Shown here: positions 15,250-23,458 of the stretch, piece after piece
Layout: each line of letters begins with the position of its first letter
Position numbering within the stretch: the first letter of the stretch is position 1
Assembly: GCA_902767315.1 (NCBI GenBank)
Contig: CACXHB010000066.1
Span: forward strand, 1-42,677
DNA from: an uncultured Eubacteriales bacterium
GTDB taxonomy: Bacteria; Bacillota; Clostridia; Christensenellales; Aristaeellaceae
Length of the DNA: 42,677 bases
Reading direction: 5' to 3'
Notes under the pieces: model-generated
What the model saw: only the letters and a program-made list of their open reading frames with translations
Told to the model about the DNA's origin: nothing
The model's database searches: none
Position numbers and translations under genes: made by a program

Positions 15250-16302
15250 CTATCCTTTGACGGAGGGTGCCCGGGTTTGGTTGCGTTTTTCCGGGGAAAG
15301 ACAGGAAATTTTAATAAACAGCCGATCCAGCGCCGCCGAATCCCGCATGCGTCCGGATTTGATGTCCGCGTCGGCATTCACCGCCTCCAGATAGAGGCTT
15401 TCCAGCGCCTCTGGGGCGTACTTTCCCGCCTTCTGGGCCATGATCTTCGCGGCGTAGGGGTTCAGGTTCAGCAGTTTCGCCGTTTCCGCCACGGAAGACC
15501 CTCCGGCGGCAAGCCGCAGATGGGTCATGCCCCGCAATTGCCGGGTAATGGAGGCCAGAATGGCCACCTGGTTGCCGCCCCGCTCCAGCATGAGCTGCAA
15601 AATGCGATATGCTCCGGCGCTGTCCCCGTCGAAAAGATGGTTTAGCATGTCGAACGCGCCGAAATCCAGAGAGGGGGAGACCACTTCCTCGATGTCCTCC
15701 TGGGTAATCTCCGCCCGCTGGCCGGAATAGGCGCTGAGCTTTTCGATTTCGCCGGAAAGCCGGGTCAGTTCCCGCCCTGCGGTGAAAATCAGCTGCCGGG
15801 CGCAGGCCGCGCTGATCTTCTTCTGCCGCTTTTTCAGCTGGCTGGCGATCCATTTGGCGATTTCCGCCTCGGTAAGCTGGGCAAAGTCCACCGTCAGCCC
15901 TCGCTTGTTCATCTCCGCGGCCAGCTTTTTTCGCGCATCCGCCTCCTGGCGCATGTAAAACACCAGACAGCAGCCGCTGTTGGCGGAATCCAGATATTGC
16001 AGAATGCGCCGGGTTTCGTTTTCCTCGTCCCGGGATTTGCCGCCCATCAGCGGCCCCCAGTCCCGCACGACCACCAGCCGTCGGTCGCACATCATGGGCA
16101 GGGTTTCCGCCGCCTCCACAATGTGCGCCGCGTCCGTGCCCTCCAGAATGTTCTCGTTCAGCGCTTCCAGTCCCGGGGGCAAAAGCGCCGCCCGCAGCTT
16201 TTCCAGGGCCTCCCGCTTGACGAAATCCTCCGGCCCGGTAAAGAGATACGCGTTTTCCACCGAACCGGCGGAGAGCTTTGTGAAAAAATCATTCCAGTTC
16301 AT
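15250..16302 (-). CDS. holA: DNA polymerase III delta subunit
   Basis: A 350-residue clamp-loader delta subunit, which opens the beta sliding clamp. The N-terminal AAA+-like domain begins YLFTGPEDFVKREAL. The middle shows the typical delta pattern TEAEIAKWI and the C-terminal collar SLDFGAFDMLNHLFDGD and LASITRQLRGM. The start at 16302 has GGAGG upstream and gives MNWNDFF; longer in-frame starts have no ribosome site. Its ATG overlaps the comEC stop as ATGA, so translation is coupled. The pairing comEC-holA is a common Firmicutes arrangement. Confidence 0.93.
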   Translation of the reverse strand: MNWNDFFTKLSAGSVENAYLFTGPEDFVKREALEKLRAALLPPGLEALNENILEGTDAAHIVEAAETLPMMCDRRLVVVRDWGPLMGGKSRDEENETRRILQYLDSANSGCCLVFYMRQEADARKKLAAEMNKRGLTVDFAQLTEAEIAKWIASQLKKRQKKISAACARQLIFTAGRELTRLSGEIEKLSAYSGQRAEITQEDIEEVVSPSLDFGAFDMLNHLFDGDSAGAYRILQLMLERGGNQVAILASITRQLRGMTHLRLAAGGSSVAETAKLLNLNPYAAKIMAQKAGKYAPEALESLYLEAVNADADIKSGRMRDSAALDRLFIKISCLSPEKRNQTRAPSVKG

Positions 16303-18593
16303 TGCGCCGCCTCCAGAAACGTGTCCACCCGATAGCGCCATTTGCCAATGCGCACCACCACCGCGCCGCACTCGTCCGTGCGGTAGACCTTCGCGCCGCT
16401 TTCTTCCAGCAGTTGGACCACCTCCGGGGCGGGATGGCCGTATGAATTGTTTTTGCCGACGGAAATCACGGCCACTTCCGGCGAAACGGATTTTACCACG
16501 TCCTCGTCGGTGTTCTCCCGGGAACCGTGGTGGCCCACCTTCAATATTTCCGCCCGGGGCCCGCGGCCGACATTAGCGTCGCCGGTGAACAGCACCCGGG
16601 TGCTTTCGCAATCCATCAGCAGAATCAGGGACATGTCGTTTACCGGACTGGAGGTTGACTTCCCGCTGGGAATCACGGTGAACACCGTGCCGTCAGGAGC
16701 CTGAACAGTGTCTCCTGGCGACAGCTCCACCCATCGGTCGCATCGGGTGACGGCGTACGCCCATTCCCGCTGAATGCCCTCGCCCTCCAGCGCGTCTTCC
16801 CAGCCTTCGGGTACGTAAATGGTGCCGATTTCGCAGGCCTGGGCAAATTCCCCCAACCCGCCGGCATGGTCCGCGTGAGGGTGGGTAAGAAACAACGCGT
16901 TGACGAACAGTTCCTCGCCTTCCACAAAATCAATGGTCTCCTGTGCGTCCTCGCCCAGGTCGATGACGCAGTTGAAATCCTTTAATTCAATCACGCAGCT
17001 GTCCGCCTGTCCCACGCTGAGGAAGGTGACGGTGGCCTCCGTTCCCCCGGTAAACAGCAGGGAAAGGGCGATGCACCCGGGAATCAGCCCCAGACACAGG
17101 CCCTTGATCTTCCCCGGCAGCCGGCTGAGTTCAGAAACCGCCAGCGCACAGATCAGCAGCGCCAGCCAGAGCCACACCGGCGGCGCGTTTACCGACACCG
17201 TGGCCCACTGGAAGGAGGCACACCAGGACACCAGACGGGTCAGCAGCGAAAGCATGGCCTCCGGAATCCCCGCCAGCACAGGCAGCGCCAGGCCGATATA
17301 ACAGGCGATCAGGGAAATAAGACACAGGGGCACCAGAAACAGATTGCTCAAAAAAGAGACCAGGGAAAATTCCCCGTAAAATTCCGCAATGGCGGGATAG
17401 GTAGCCGCCTGCGCTGCGGCGGTGGTGAGCAGAATCCCCAGGAAGTACCCTGCGATTTTCCCCATCAGGCCCTTTTCCCGCAGCTTTTCCAGCCGGAACA
17501 GCCGGTTCAGCGCCGGACTGAGCCAGATCAGCCCTGCGGAAGCGCAGAAGGACAACACGAATCCCGCGTCGCCAATGTTCAGGGGATTTATCAGCAAAAT
17601 GATCAGAAACGCCGCCGCCAGCCGCGTGCTGCCGTCTGAGAAGCGTCCGGCCACCGGCGCTCCCTGCAAAACGGCGAACATGATGGCCGCCCGCGCCACG
17701 GAAGGAGAAAAGCCGATCAGAAGCCCATAGCCTACCACGCACGCCAGCGTAACGACAGAAGAAGCCACGGCCCCCACCAGACGCTTCAGCAGTCCCGATA
17801 CCGCCAGGGCAATCAGCGTAATGTGCAGCCCGGAAATGGCCAGCAGATGAGCCACCCCCGCGTCGGCAAAATCCGATCGCAAATCCTCGTTCATGTCCCG
17901 CCGATCGCCCAGCACCAGTGCCTTTACCAGCGCCGCATTTCTGGGAAAGTGCGCGTCAATGCGCCGGCTCAGCGCAGTGCGAAGCCGGTACAAACTGTCG
18001 GCAAAGCCGCCCCGTTCCCCGGAAAGCTGAACCGCATCGGTTCGGGCGGTGACGTAGCCCGCCAGATTTTCCCGCCAGAGATATTGCCCAAAGTCGAATT
18101 CATGGGGATTTTCCGGCGCTTCCGGGCAGAAAACGTGCCCCGTTCCGGAGATTTCCTGACCGCAGCCCAGCCGCGCAAGCTCCTCCGGATCACCCCGCAG
18201 ATAAAGGCGGAAGCCATAGTCCGTGGCCTGCCCGTTGAAGGTGATCTTCTCCAATTCGCAGACAAATCGCGCACCGTCCTCGTCCAGATAGGGTGCGCCG
18301 GCGATGCGCCCGGAAAATTCCACGTCGTAGGCGCTTTCGAAAATCGGCCGGGCCTCCATCCGCGCGGCGGTGTAGGCCGCGCCTCCAAAGCCCGCCGCAA
18401 GATAAAAGGCCGTCAGCGCCGCGGCGGTCAGCTTCCGCCGGCCCGGCAGCGCCAGACCCAGCGCCAATATCCCCAGCAACGCGCCGCAGAGCAGCATCCA
18501 CACCGGCGGCGGGTTCAGCAGATACGCCCCAATCACACCCGCGCCGAAAAAGGCCGCGAAGCAGAACAGCGGCCGTTTTTTCATCAGTATCAT
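16299..18593 (-). CDS. comEC: DNA internalization/competence protein ComEC/Rec2
   Basis: A 764-residue polytopic membrane protein forming the channel for single-stranded DNA uptake. In order: N-terminal membrane helices and a DUF4131-type extracellular domain, the central Competence domain with AISGLHITLIAL, more helices, and a C-terminal metallo-beta-lactamase domain with HPHADH (571-576), GDAN and VGHHGS. All three modules are present and full length. The start is ATG at 18593, one base after the preceding stop; ATG at 18584 is an alternative, and neither has a strong ribosome site, suggesting coupling to the upstream gene. ComEA is not beside it. Confidence 0.94.
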   Translation of the reverse strand: MILMKKRPLFCFAAFFGAGVIGAYLLNPPPVWMLLCGALLGILALGLALPGRRKLTAAALTAFYLAAGFGGAAYTAARMEARPIFESAYDVEFSGRIAGAPYLDEDGARFVCELEKITFNGQATDYGFRLYLRGDPEELARLGCGQEISGTGHVFCPEAPENPHEFDFGQYLWRENLAGYVTARTDAVQLSGERGGFADSLYRLRTALSRRIDAHFPRNAALVKALVLGDRRDMNEDLRSDFADAGVAHLLAISGLHITLIALAVSGLLKRLVGAVASSVVTLACVVGYGLLIGFSPSVARAAIMFAVLQGAPVAGRFSDGSTRLAAAFLIILLINPLNIGDAGFVLSFCASAGLIWLSPALNRLFRLEKLREKGLMGKIAGYFLGILLTTAAAQAATYPAIAEFYGEFSLVSFLSNLFLVPLCLISLIACYIGLALPVLAGIPEAMLSLLTRLVSWCASFQWATVSVNAPPVWLWLALLICALAVSELSRLPGKIKGLCLGLIPGCIALSLLFTGGTEATVTFLSVGQADSCVIELKDFNCVIDLGEDAQETIDFVEGEELFVNALFLTHPHADHAGGLGEFAQACEIGTIYVPEGWEDALEGEGIQREWAYAVTRCDRWVELSPGDTVQAPDGTVFTVIPSGKSTSSPVNDMSLILLMDCESTRVLFTGDANVGRGPRAEILKVGHHGSRENTDEDVVKSVSPEVAVISVGKNNSYGHPAPEVVQLLEESGAKVYRTDECGAVVVRIGKWRYRVDTFLEAAQ

Positions 18594-18594
18594 A

Positions 18595-19308
18595 TTAAAT
18601 CACGTATCGGCTGCCAGCCTTGGCCAGCTGTGCGCCGGGGAAGGCGGCCTGAGCCTGGGAAAGCAGCGTTTCCGGGTCGTTGCCGGGCCGCAGGTGCGTC
18701 AGAATCAGCGCCTCCGCGCCGGCGTCCCGGGCCAGTTCGCCGCAAAGCCCGGCGGACAGATGCGGGGCGGCGAGATTCCACTGGGCGTTGGTCAGCCCCG
18801 CGTCCGCCAGAATCAGGTTCGCGCCGTTGGCCATCAGTTCCAGCCCCGGGGCCTGATTGGTGTCTCCCGTGTAGAAAAAGGAGCGTCCGTCGCATTCCAC
18901 CCGCAGGCAGACTCCCGGCACCGGATGCACCGCCGGCAGAAAGCTCAGCCGCATTTCGCCGATGGTTCTATCCTGGGGTTCTATAAAGTCCAGTCGGTCG
19001 CATTCGATCAGCCGGCGCACGGTTTCCGGCTCCCGGGGGGCGATCACCGGCAGATTGCGCCGCATGGGCGTAAATTGCAGCAGATATTGCAAAACTCCCA
19101 TGTCGGACATGTGGTCAAAATGCAGATGGGAAAGCACAATGGCTGTGAGCTCTTCGATTTTCACATATCGGGTCGCCCGGGCCAGCACGCCGCTGCCGCA
19201 TTCGATCAAAAGCTTCGTTTCGCCGCTGTCGCTTTCCAGCAGGTATCCGGAAGTCGCGCCGCCGGGGGCGGGGAAGGGGCCGTTCATGCCCAATATCGTC
19301 AGTTTCAT
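18595..19308 (-). CDS. MBL-fold metallohydrolase (RNase Z-like group)
   Basis: A 237-residue cytoplasmic metallo-beta-lactamase-fold enzyme of the RNase Z/PhnP-like clade. It has the metal motif HLHFDH (61-66), the YTGDTN strand with its bridging Asp, and a C-terminal LTHLRPG. Substrates in this clade range from tRNA precursors to cyclic phosphodiesters; it lacks the extended exosite expected for a true RNase Z, so the substrate is unassigned. The start at 19308 has AGAGGAG upstream. First gene of the unit MBL-comEC-holA-secreted protein; comEC begins one base after its stop. Confidence 0.85.
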   Translation of the reverse strand: MKLTILGMNGPFPAPGGATSGYLLESDSGETKLLIECGSGVLARATRYVKIEELTAIVLSHLHFDHMSDMGVLQYLLQFTPMRRNLPVIAPREPETVRRLIECDRLDFIEPQDRTIGEMRLSFLPAVHPVPGVCLRVECDGRSFFYTGDTNQAPGLELMANGANLILADAGLTNAQWNLAAPHLSAGLCGELARDAGAEALILTHLRPGNDPETLLSQAQAAFPGAQLAKAGSRYVI

Positions 19309-19353
19309 GGGAAAAACACTCCTCTGATCCATTGTTTTGCTTCATTATAATCC

Positions 19354-19362
19354 ATTATAGCA
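19354..19362 (-). promoter_or_regulatory. extended -10 promoter of the MBL-comEC-holA unit
   Basis: On the minus strand TGCTATAAT: a perfect -10 with the TGN extension, which can work without a good -35. A second TATAAT lies a few bases downstream on the same strand. Confidence 0.6.
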
Positions 19363-19439
19363 CATTTGCCTTCGGTTGCATATCCTGGAATTGTCGGGCA
19401 TAGGATTGCCATGGTTTGCAGGAAGGATGTGTTTGCGCA

Positions 19440-21146
19440 ATGAAGCTATTGGCAGTCTATCATGCCGGATACCTGGATTCCCTGGGCGGCGCACGTCAAT
19501 TGCGCCGGGGAAGGCATCTGATTCGCGGAGGCGGCGAGATTTCGGGAGAAATCATGGCCGCGGTGCTGGGGCGCATCCGCAACGCCGCCGCCCTGGCCCG
19601 GGAACTGAACTGCGGCCCCCGGCCGGAGCAGATCGTAACCGCCGCATACCGGCGCTGGGGCCAGGAATATCCCCGGTATATCGAAGGCCCGGCGGCTACG
19701 GTGGTGATCGACCGCAGTACCGATACCCTTGTGGCCTCCCGGGACAGAATGGGGGAACGGCGGCTGTTTTACTGTCGCCATGGGCGCACGGTGGCCCTTT
19801 CCGACCATCCCGACCCGCTGCTGGACACTCCTTACGCCCAACGCATTGTGGACGCTCAGGGCCTGAACGAGCTTTTCGCCCTAGGGCCCGCCCGCACCCC
19901 GGGAAAAACGCCCCTGCGGGACGTGATGGCTCTGGAGCCGGGCTGCTGTCTGGCGGCGGACCGAAGGGGCGTAAGGGTATGGCGGTATTTCGCGCCCCGG
20001 GCCCGGCCCCACGAGGACAGCCCGGAGGCCACGGTGCAGACCGTGCGGGCCATGCTGGAACGGGCGGTGGAGGAGATTCCCGAATCCGTAGACGGCGCCA
20101 TGCTCTCCGGCGGACTGGATTCCACGGCTCTGACGGCGCTTCTGCACGCAAAAGGCCGCCCCATGCGCACCTTTTCGGTGGATTATCAGGGCGACCTGAC
20201 GGAATTTACCGGCAATGCCTATCAGCCGGAGCGGGACCGGGATTACGCGGCCATGGCGGCGGAGCTGTTTTCCCGGGAACATAAAAACATCGTCCTGGAT
20301 TATCAGGCCCTCACCGGCTCCCTGGGGCAGGCCCTGGACGCCCGGGGCTTTCCGGGCATGGGCGATATCGATTCCTCCATGCTGCTCTTCGCCCGGGAAA
20401 TTCGCCGGGATTGCGCCGGCGTGGTTTCCGGCGAAGGCGGCGACGAGGTGTTCTGCGGCTATCCCTGGTTCAAAGAAGAAAACCTCACCCTGGAAAAGGG
20501 CTTTCCCTGGTCGGGCAGCATGGATCTGCGCCGGGCGCTGCTGCGCCGGGACGTAGAAGAAGTGCTGAAGGTGAAAAAATACGCCGATCAGGCCTTCAAA
20601 AACGCCCTGGACATGGTGCCCAGGGTTTCCGGCGAAGGGGAAATGGACGCGGCCAATCGGGCCATGCAGTGGCTGTGCATCCGCTTTTTCATGAGCAATC
20701 TGCAGGAACGCGCCCTGTGCATGTGCGAAAGTGCCGATTTGGAGGTCATTACCCCCTTTACCGACGAGCGTTTGGTGGAATATCTCTGGAACGTGCCCCG
20801 GGAACTGAAATTCATGAACGGCGAGGGTAAGGGCCTTCTGCGGGAAGCAGTGAAGGATCTTCTGCCGGATACCCTGCTGCACCGGAAAAAGAGCCCCTAT
20901 CCCAAGGTCTATTCCAAGGCCTATACCGATACCCTGCGCCAAAGCGTCCGGGCCATGGCCTCGGACCCCAATGCGCCCATTTTGCAGGCGGTGGATTCCC
21001 GGGTGCTTTTGCAGCTCTGTCAGGCGGAGCTGCCCGCCGGCGGCCTGCCCTGGTTCGGGCAATTGATGTCCGGGCCCCAGATGCTGGCCTACCTGTGGCA
21101 GGTGAACCAGTGGCTGGAAACCCGGCGCATCCGCATCAGTCTGTAA
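19440..21146 (+). CDS. asparagine synthetase-like protein lacking the glutaminase cysteine
   Basis: A 568-residue two-domain protein. The C-terminal half is a full asparagine-synthetase-type AMP-forming domain: PP-loop SGGLDSTA (223-230), SGEGGDEVFCGY and the helix near FKEENL. The N-terminal half resembles the class II glutaminase domain (RDRMGERRLFY at 101-111 corresponds to the RDxxGxxPLYY motif). However, it starts MKLLAVYHAG and lacks the obligatory N-terminal Met-Cys-Gly whose Cys2 is the nucleophile; no in-frame start gives one. It may therefore use free ammonia, or ligate another amine, as in secondary-metabolite beta-lactam or lasso-peptide cyclases. A ribosome-like GGAAGG lies 13 bases upstream, somewhat far. 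Convergent, overlapping the M23 gene by 11 bases. Confidence 0.85.
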   Translation: MKLLAVYHAGYLDSLGGARQLRRGRHLIRGGGEISGEIMAAVLGRIRNAAALARELNCGPRPEQIVTAAYRRWGQEYPRYIEGPAATVVIDRSTDTLVASRDRMGERRLFYCRHGRTVALSDHPDPLLDTPYAQRIVDAQGLNELFALGPARTPGKTPLRDVMALEPGCCLAADRRGVRVWRYFAPRARPHEDSPEATVQTVRAMLERAVEEIPESVDGAMLSGGLDSTALTALLHAKGRPMRTFSVDYQGDLTEFTGNAYQPERDRDYAAMAAELFSREHKNIVLDYQALTGSLGQALDARGFPGMGDIDSSMLLFAREIRRDCAGVVSGEGGDEVFCGYPWFKEENLTLEKGFPWSGSMDLRRALLRRDVEEVLKVKKYADQAFKNALDMVPRVSGEGEMDAANRAMQWLCIRFFMSNLQERALCMCESADLEVITPFTDERLVEYLWNVPRELKFMNGEGKGLLREAVKDLLPDTLLHRKKSPYPKVYSKAYTDTLRQSVRAMASDPNAPILQAVDSRVLLQLCQAELPAGGLPWFGQLMSGPQMLAYLWQVNQWLETRRIRISL

Positions 21147-21762
21147 ATTCCGGGGCCTGGGGCCGGCCGTCTTTGAGCAGTTCAAAGTGCAGATGGGGCC
21201 CGTCCGCGGCCTCCGCCAGGGCGCTGGTTCCCACGCTGCCGATGGTGGCGCCCTGCTTCACCGTTTCGCCGGGATCGGCCATTTCCAGCGTGCCCAGGCA
21301 GGCGTATCGGCTGACCCAGCCGCCGGAATGGGTAATTTCTACCGTGTAGCCCATCAGATCGTCCTTATACGCGGCGGAAATCACCCCGTCCGCCGCCGCC
21401 ATCACCACGCTGCCCGTGTCGGCGGAAAAATCCACGCCTCCATGGGTGCGCCACTGGCTCAGGGTTTCGTTCCATTGCAATTCATCCGGGGAATATGCCG
21501 CCGTCAGTTCCCCCTGCACCGGCTTTCGCCAGCTGGGCTCGGGCTCCGCCGTGGGGGCGGGGGATACGGCGGCGGTTTCCTGGGCCAGCACCGGCTGGGC
21601 CGCCGATGCGGCGTACACCGCGTCCGCGTCGTGATTTCCCGTGCGATACAGCCAGGCCGCCAGGCCGAACAGGCTCAGCAGGCAGACCAGCGAAATGTAG
21701 TAACCGTAATTTTTCCAGACGACCTGCGCCTTTTTCCAGATGGGCTGAAGCTTTTCCTTCAT
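21136..21762 (-). CDS. SpoIIQ-like M23 (LytM) membrane protein
   Basis: A 208-residue protein with one N-terminal transmembrane helix (about 21-38), a proline-rich linker (60-80) and an extracellular M23/LytM domain. The zinc ligands are present: HGGVD (His107, Asp111) and HLH (His190, His192), with His145 in the catalytic position, so the domain could be an active endopeptidase. The architecture and size match SpoIIQ, the forespore half of the engulfment channel with SpoIIIAH; Clostridia forms, unlike the B. subtilis one, keep the zinc site. A general cell-wall hydrolase is the alternative. It follows rsmI in the same direction, but a terminator-like stem containing its own ribosome site intervenes. 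Confidence 0.75.
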   Translation of the reverse strand: MKEKLQPIWKKAQVVWKNYGYYISLVCLLSLFGLAAWLYRTGNHDADAVYAASAAQPVLAQETAAVSPAPTAEPEPSWRKPVQGELTAAYSPDELQWNETLSQWRTHGGVDFSADTGSVVMAAADGVISAAYKDDLMGYTVEITHSGGWVSRYACLGTLEMADPGETVKQGATIGSVGTSALAEAADGPHLHFELLKDGRPQAPEFTD

Positions 21763-21813
21763 AAAAAACGATCCCTCCCTATGCGATTCCTTCAGGAAAA
21801 GTATGGGAGGGAT
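21763..21813 (-). terminator. terminator whose stem holds the next gene's ribosome site
   Basis: On the minus strand ATCCCTCCC (21805-21813) pairs with GGGAGGGAT (21771-21779), then CG and T6 at 21763-21768, one base before the ATG of the M23 gene. An inner TTCC/GGAA mini-stem lies in the loop. The 3' half of the stem is the M23 gene's GGGAGGG ribosome site. It can end rsmI-operon transcripts and would mask translation of readthrough mRNA. Confidence 0.7.
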
Positions 21814-21834
21814 GCTTTTAATTTATGCGCTTTT

Positions 21835-22692
21835 TCACAAATCAAACCGGCGTTTCACGGCGATTTTCGCCCGTTTCACCCCGTTGCGGGGATACCCCGC
21901 CTCCAGCGCCGCGTCGCCCGCCTGATCCAGCTCCTCGCCCTCCATCATTCGGGAGAGCAGGAACATCTCCGGCGTGACTTCCGTCCGCTCTGGCGCGGCG
22001 GCCTTTTCGCAGGGCGGCACTTCCACCACCAGGCAGTATTCGCCCTTTTCCACGTTGGGATTTTCCGAAAGCGCCGTCAATACCTGATTGCAGCTGCCCC
22101 GCAGCATCAATTCGTATTTTTTCGTCAGATCGCAGCAGACGCACAGCCTGCATTCCGGCCAGACGGCTTCGATTTCGCCCACCAGCTTCACCACCCGGTG
22201 GGGCGATTCGTACAAAACCGCCACCGGAACGCCCGTTTCGCCAATGGCCTGCAGCTTTTCCCGCAGCGCCCCCTTTTCCCGGGGCAGAAATCCGTAAAAG
22301 GCAAATTCCCGTGCGTCGAATCCCGCGGCGGAAAGGGCGGTGGCCACGGCGGAAGGGCCGCTGACAGGAACCACGGGAATGCCCGCCTCCCAGCAGGCGG
22401 CCACCAGCACGTGCCCCGGGTCGGAAATGCCCGGAGTGCCCGCGTCGCAGGTGAGGGCCACAGTGAGGTCCTCCGCCAGCATTTTTTCCACGATGCCGCC
22501 GGATTTCGCGTCCTCGTTGTGCCGGTGGCAGGAGATCATGGGCTTGTGCAGCTCGAAGCGGTTCATCAGCTTCATGGTGACCCGGGTGTCTTCCGCCGCC
22601 ACCAGATCGCATTCCTCCAGCGCCTGACGCATTCGGGGCGTCAGGTCGTTCAGGTTACCAATGGGCGTGGCCACTACATAAAGCTTCGCCAT
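21835..22692 (-). CDS. rsmI: 16S rRNA (cytidine(1402)-2'-O)-methyltransferase
   Basis: A 285-residue SAM-dependent tetrapyrrole-methylase-fold enzyme that 2'-O-methylates C1402 in helix 44 of 16S rRNA. Diagnostic segments are ATPIGNLNDLTPR (8-20), AAEDTR (32-37), CDAGTPGISDPG and FYGFLPR. The C-terminal small domain is present, so the length is normal. It overlaps the upstream Rmt-like gene by 38 bases and closes the folC-rsmH-tgt-rmt-rsmI cluster. RsmH, encoded three genes upstream, N4-methylates the same nucleotide, so both halves of m4Cm1402 come from one operon. Confidence 0.95.
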   Translation of the reverse strand: MAKLYVVATPIGNLNDLTPRMRQALEECDLVAAEDTRVTMKLMNRFELHKPMISCHRHNEDAKSGGIVEKMLAEDLTVALTCDAGTPGISDPGHVLVAACWEAGIPVVPVSGPSAVATALSAAGFDAREFAFYGFLPREKGALREKLQAIGETGVPVAVLYESPHRVVKLVGEIEAVWPECRLCVCCDLTKKYELMLRGSCNQVLTALSENPNVEKGEYCLVVEVPPCEKAAAPERTEVTPEMFLLSRMMEGEELDQAGDAALEAGYPRNGVKRAKIAVKRRFDL

Positions 22693-23458
22693 GGTCTGTG
22701 CCGCCTCCGTTTCTTTGAATCAGATAAATCAGTTCGTCGTTTTGCACGTATCGGTCGAAAATGGCCCACATTTCCGGCAAAAGCCCCTCGAACCACTGGC
22801 TGTAATGCCGCTCCATGCCCACGCCCCGTCCGGACAGGGTGCGGGTGGGGAAGGTGACCGCCGCCTTTTCCGAGGGCAGGCTTTCGATCAGCGCCGCCGC
22901 CGCGCCCTTTTTCTGGTTTTCCAGCACGGGCAAAAGCTTCATCGCCAACGTCAGGTCAAATGGCCCCTCCGGTAGAAAGTTGGGGCACAGCGCGTCTCCC
23001 AGGCGGGCTTCCAGGGGGTATCCGCCCGCCGAAGCCCAGCGGTTCATCATCTCGATCTGTCCGCCGGCGATGTCCACTCCGGTCACCGCAACGCCCATGG
23101 CCGCCAGATAGATGGGGTTCAGCCCGCAGGCCACGTCCAATACCCGCCCGGGCCGGCCGGTGCGGGCAAACAGCGCTTCATAAAAGGGCCCCAGAGGCTT
23201 CCGCTCCCGGGTGGAGGCGTGCATCTCCAGCGCCCCCTCCATGTCGCCTGCCTTCAGCCGCTCCTCCGCCCGCTTCAGCTCCTCCGGCCTCATAAACGCG
23301 CCGGTAATGCCGTGCAGGGTTTCCCGGGCGGCTTTTTCGGCCTCCTTGGGCTTTTTGTATCGCTGAGCGCAGTCCTCTGCCACCCGCCGCAGGGTGTCCG
23401 GACAGAGGGCGGCGTATTTTTTCGACGCTGCCAGCTTTTCGTAAATGGAATTCGTCAT
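22655..23458 (-). CDS. Rmt-type 16S rRNA (guanine(1405)-N7)-methyltransferase
   Basis: A 267-residue protein that closely resembles the RmtA-H/FmrO family (RmtB is 251 residues), which methylates N7 of G1405 in helix 44 and gives high-level resistance to 4,6-disubstituted 2-deoxystreptamine aminoglycosides. Shared blocks, compared with RmtB as I recall it: SKKYAALCPDT (12-22), LHGITGAF (48-55), LHASTRER-like MHASTRER (79-86), SAM motif VLDVACGLNP (106-115), MKLLPVLE (173-180), VTFPTRTLSGRGVGME (201-216), HYSQWFEG (218-225) and ELIYLIQRNG (242-251). The start at 23458 overlaps the tgt stop as ATGA. It is not flanked by mobile elements; base composition matches neighbours. So it looks like a native, possibly ancestral, member. 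Activity and resistance phenotype are inferred. Confidence 0.85.
   Translation of the reverse strand: MTNSIYEKLAASKKYAALCPDTLRRVAEDCAQRYKKPKEAEKAARETLHGITGAFMRPEELKRAEERLKAGDMEGALEMHASTRERKPLGPFYEALFARTGRPGRVLDVACGLNPIYLAAMGVAVTGVDIAGGQIEMMNRWASAGGYPLEARLGDALCPNFLPEGPFDLTLAMKLLPVLENQKKGAAAALIESLPSEKAAVTFPTRTLSGRGVGMERHYSQWFEGLLPEMWAIFDRYVQNDELIYLIQRNGGGTDHGEALCSGHAHW

Noticed and set aside
18584..18593. Alternative comEC start at the second ATG
   Set aside because: Neither start has a clear ribosome site; the first ATG, one base after the preceding stop, fits translational coupling better, but the choice is not certain.
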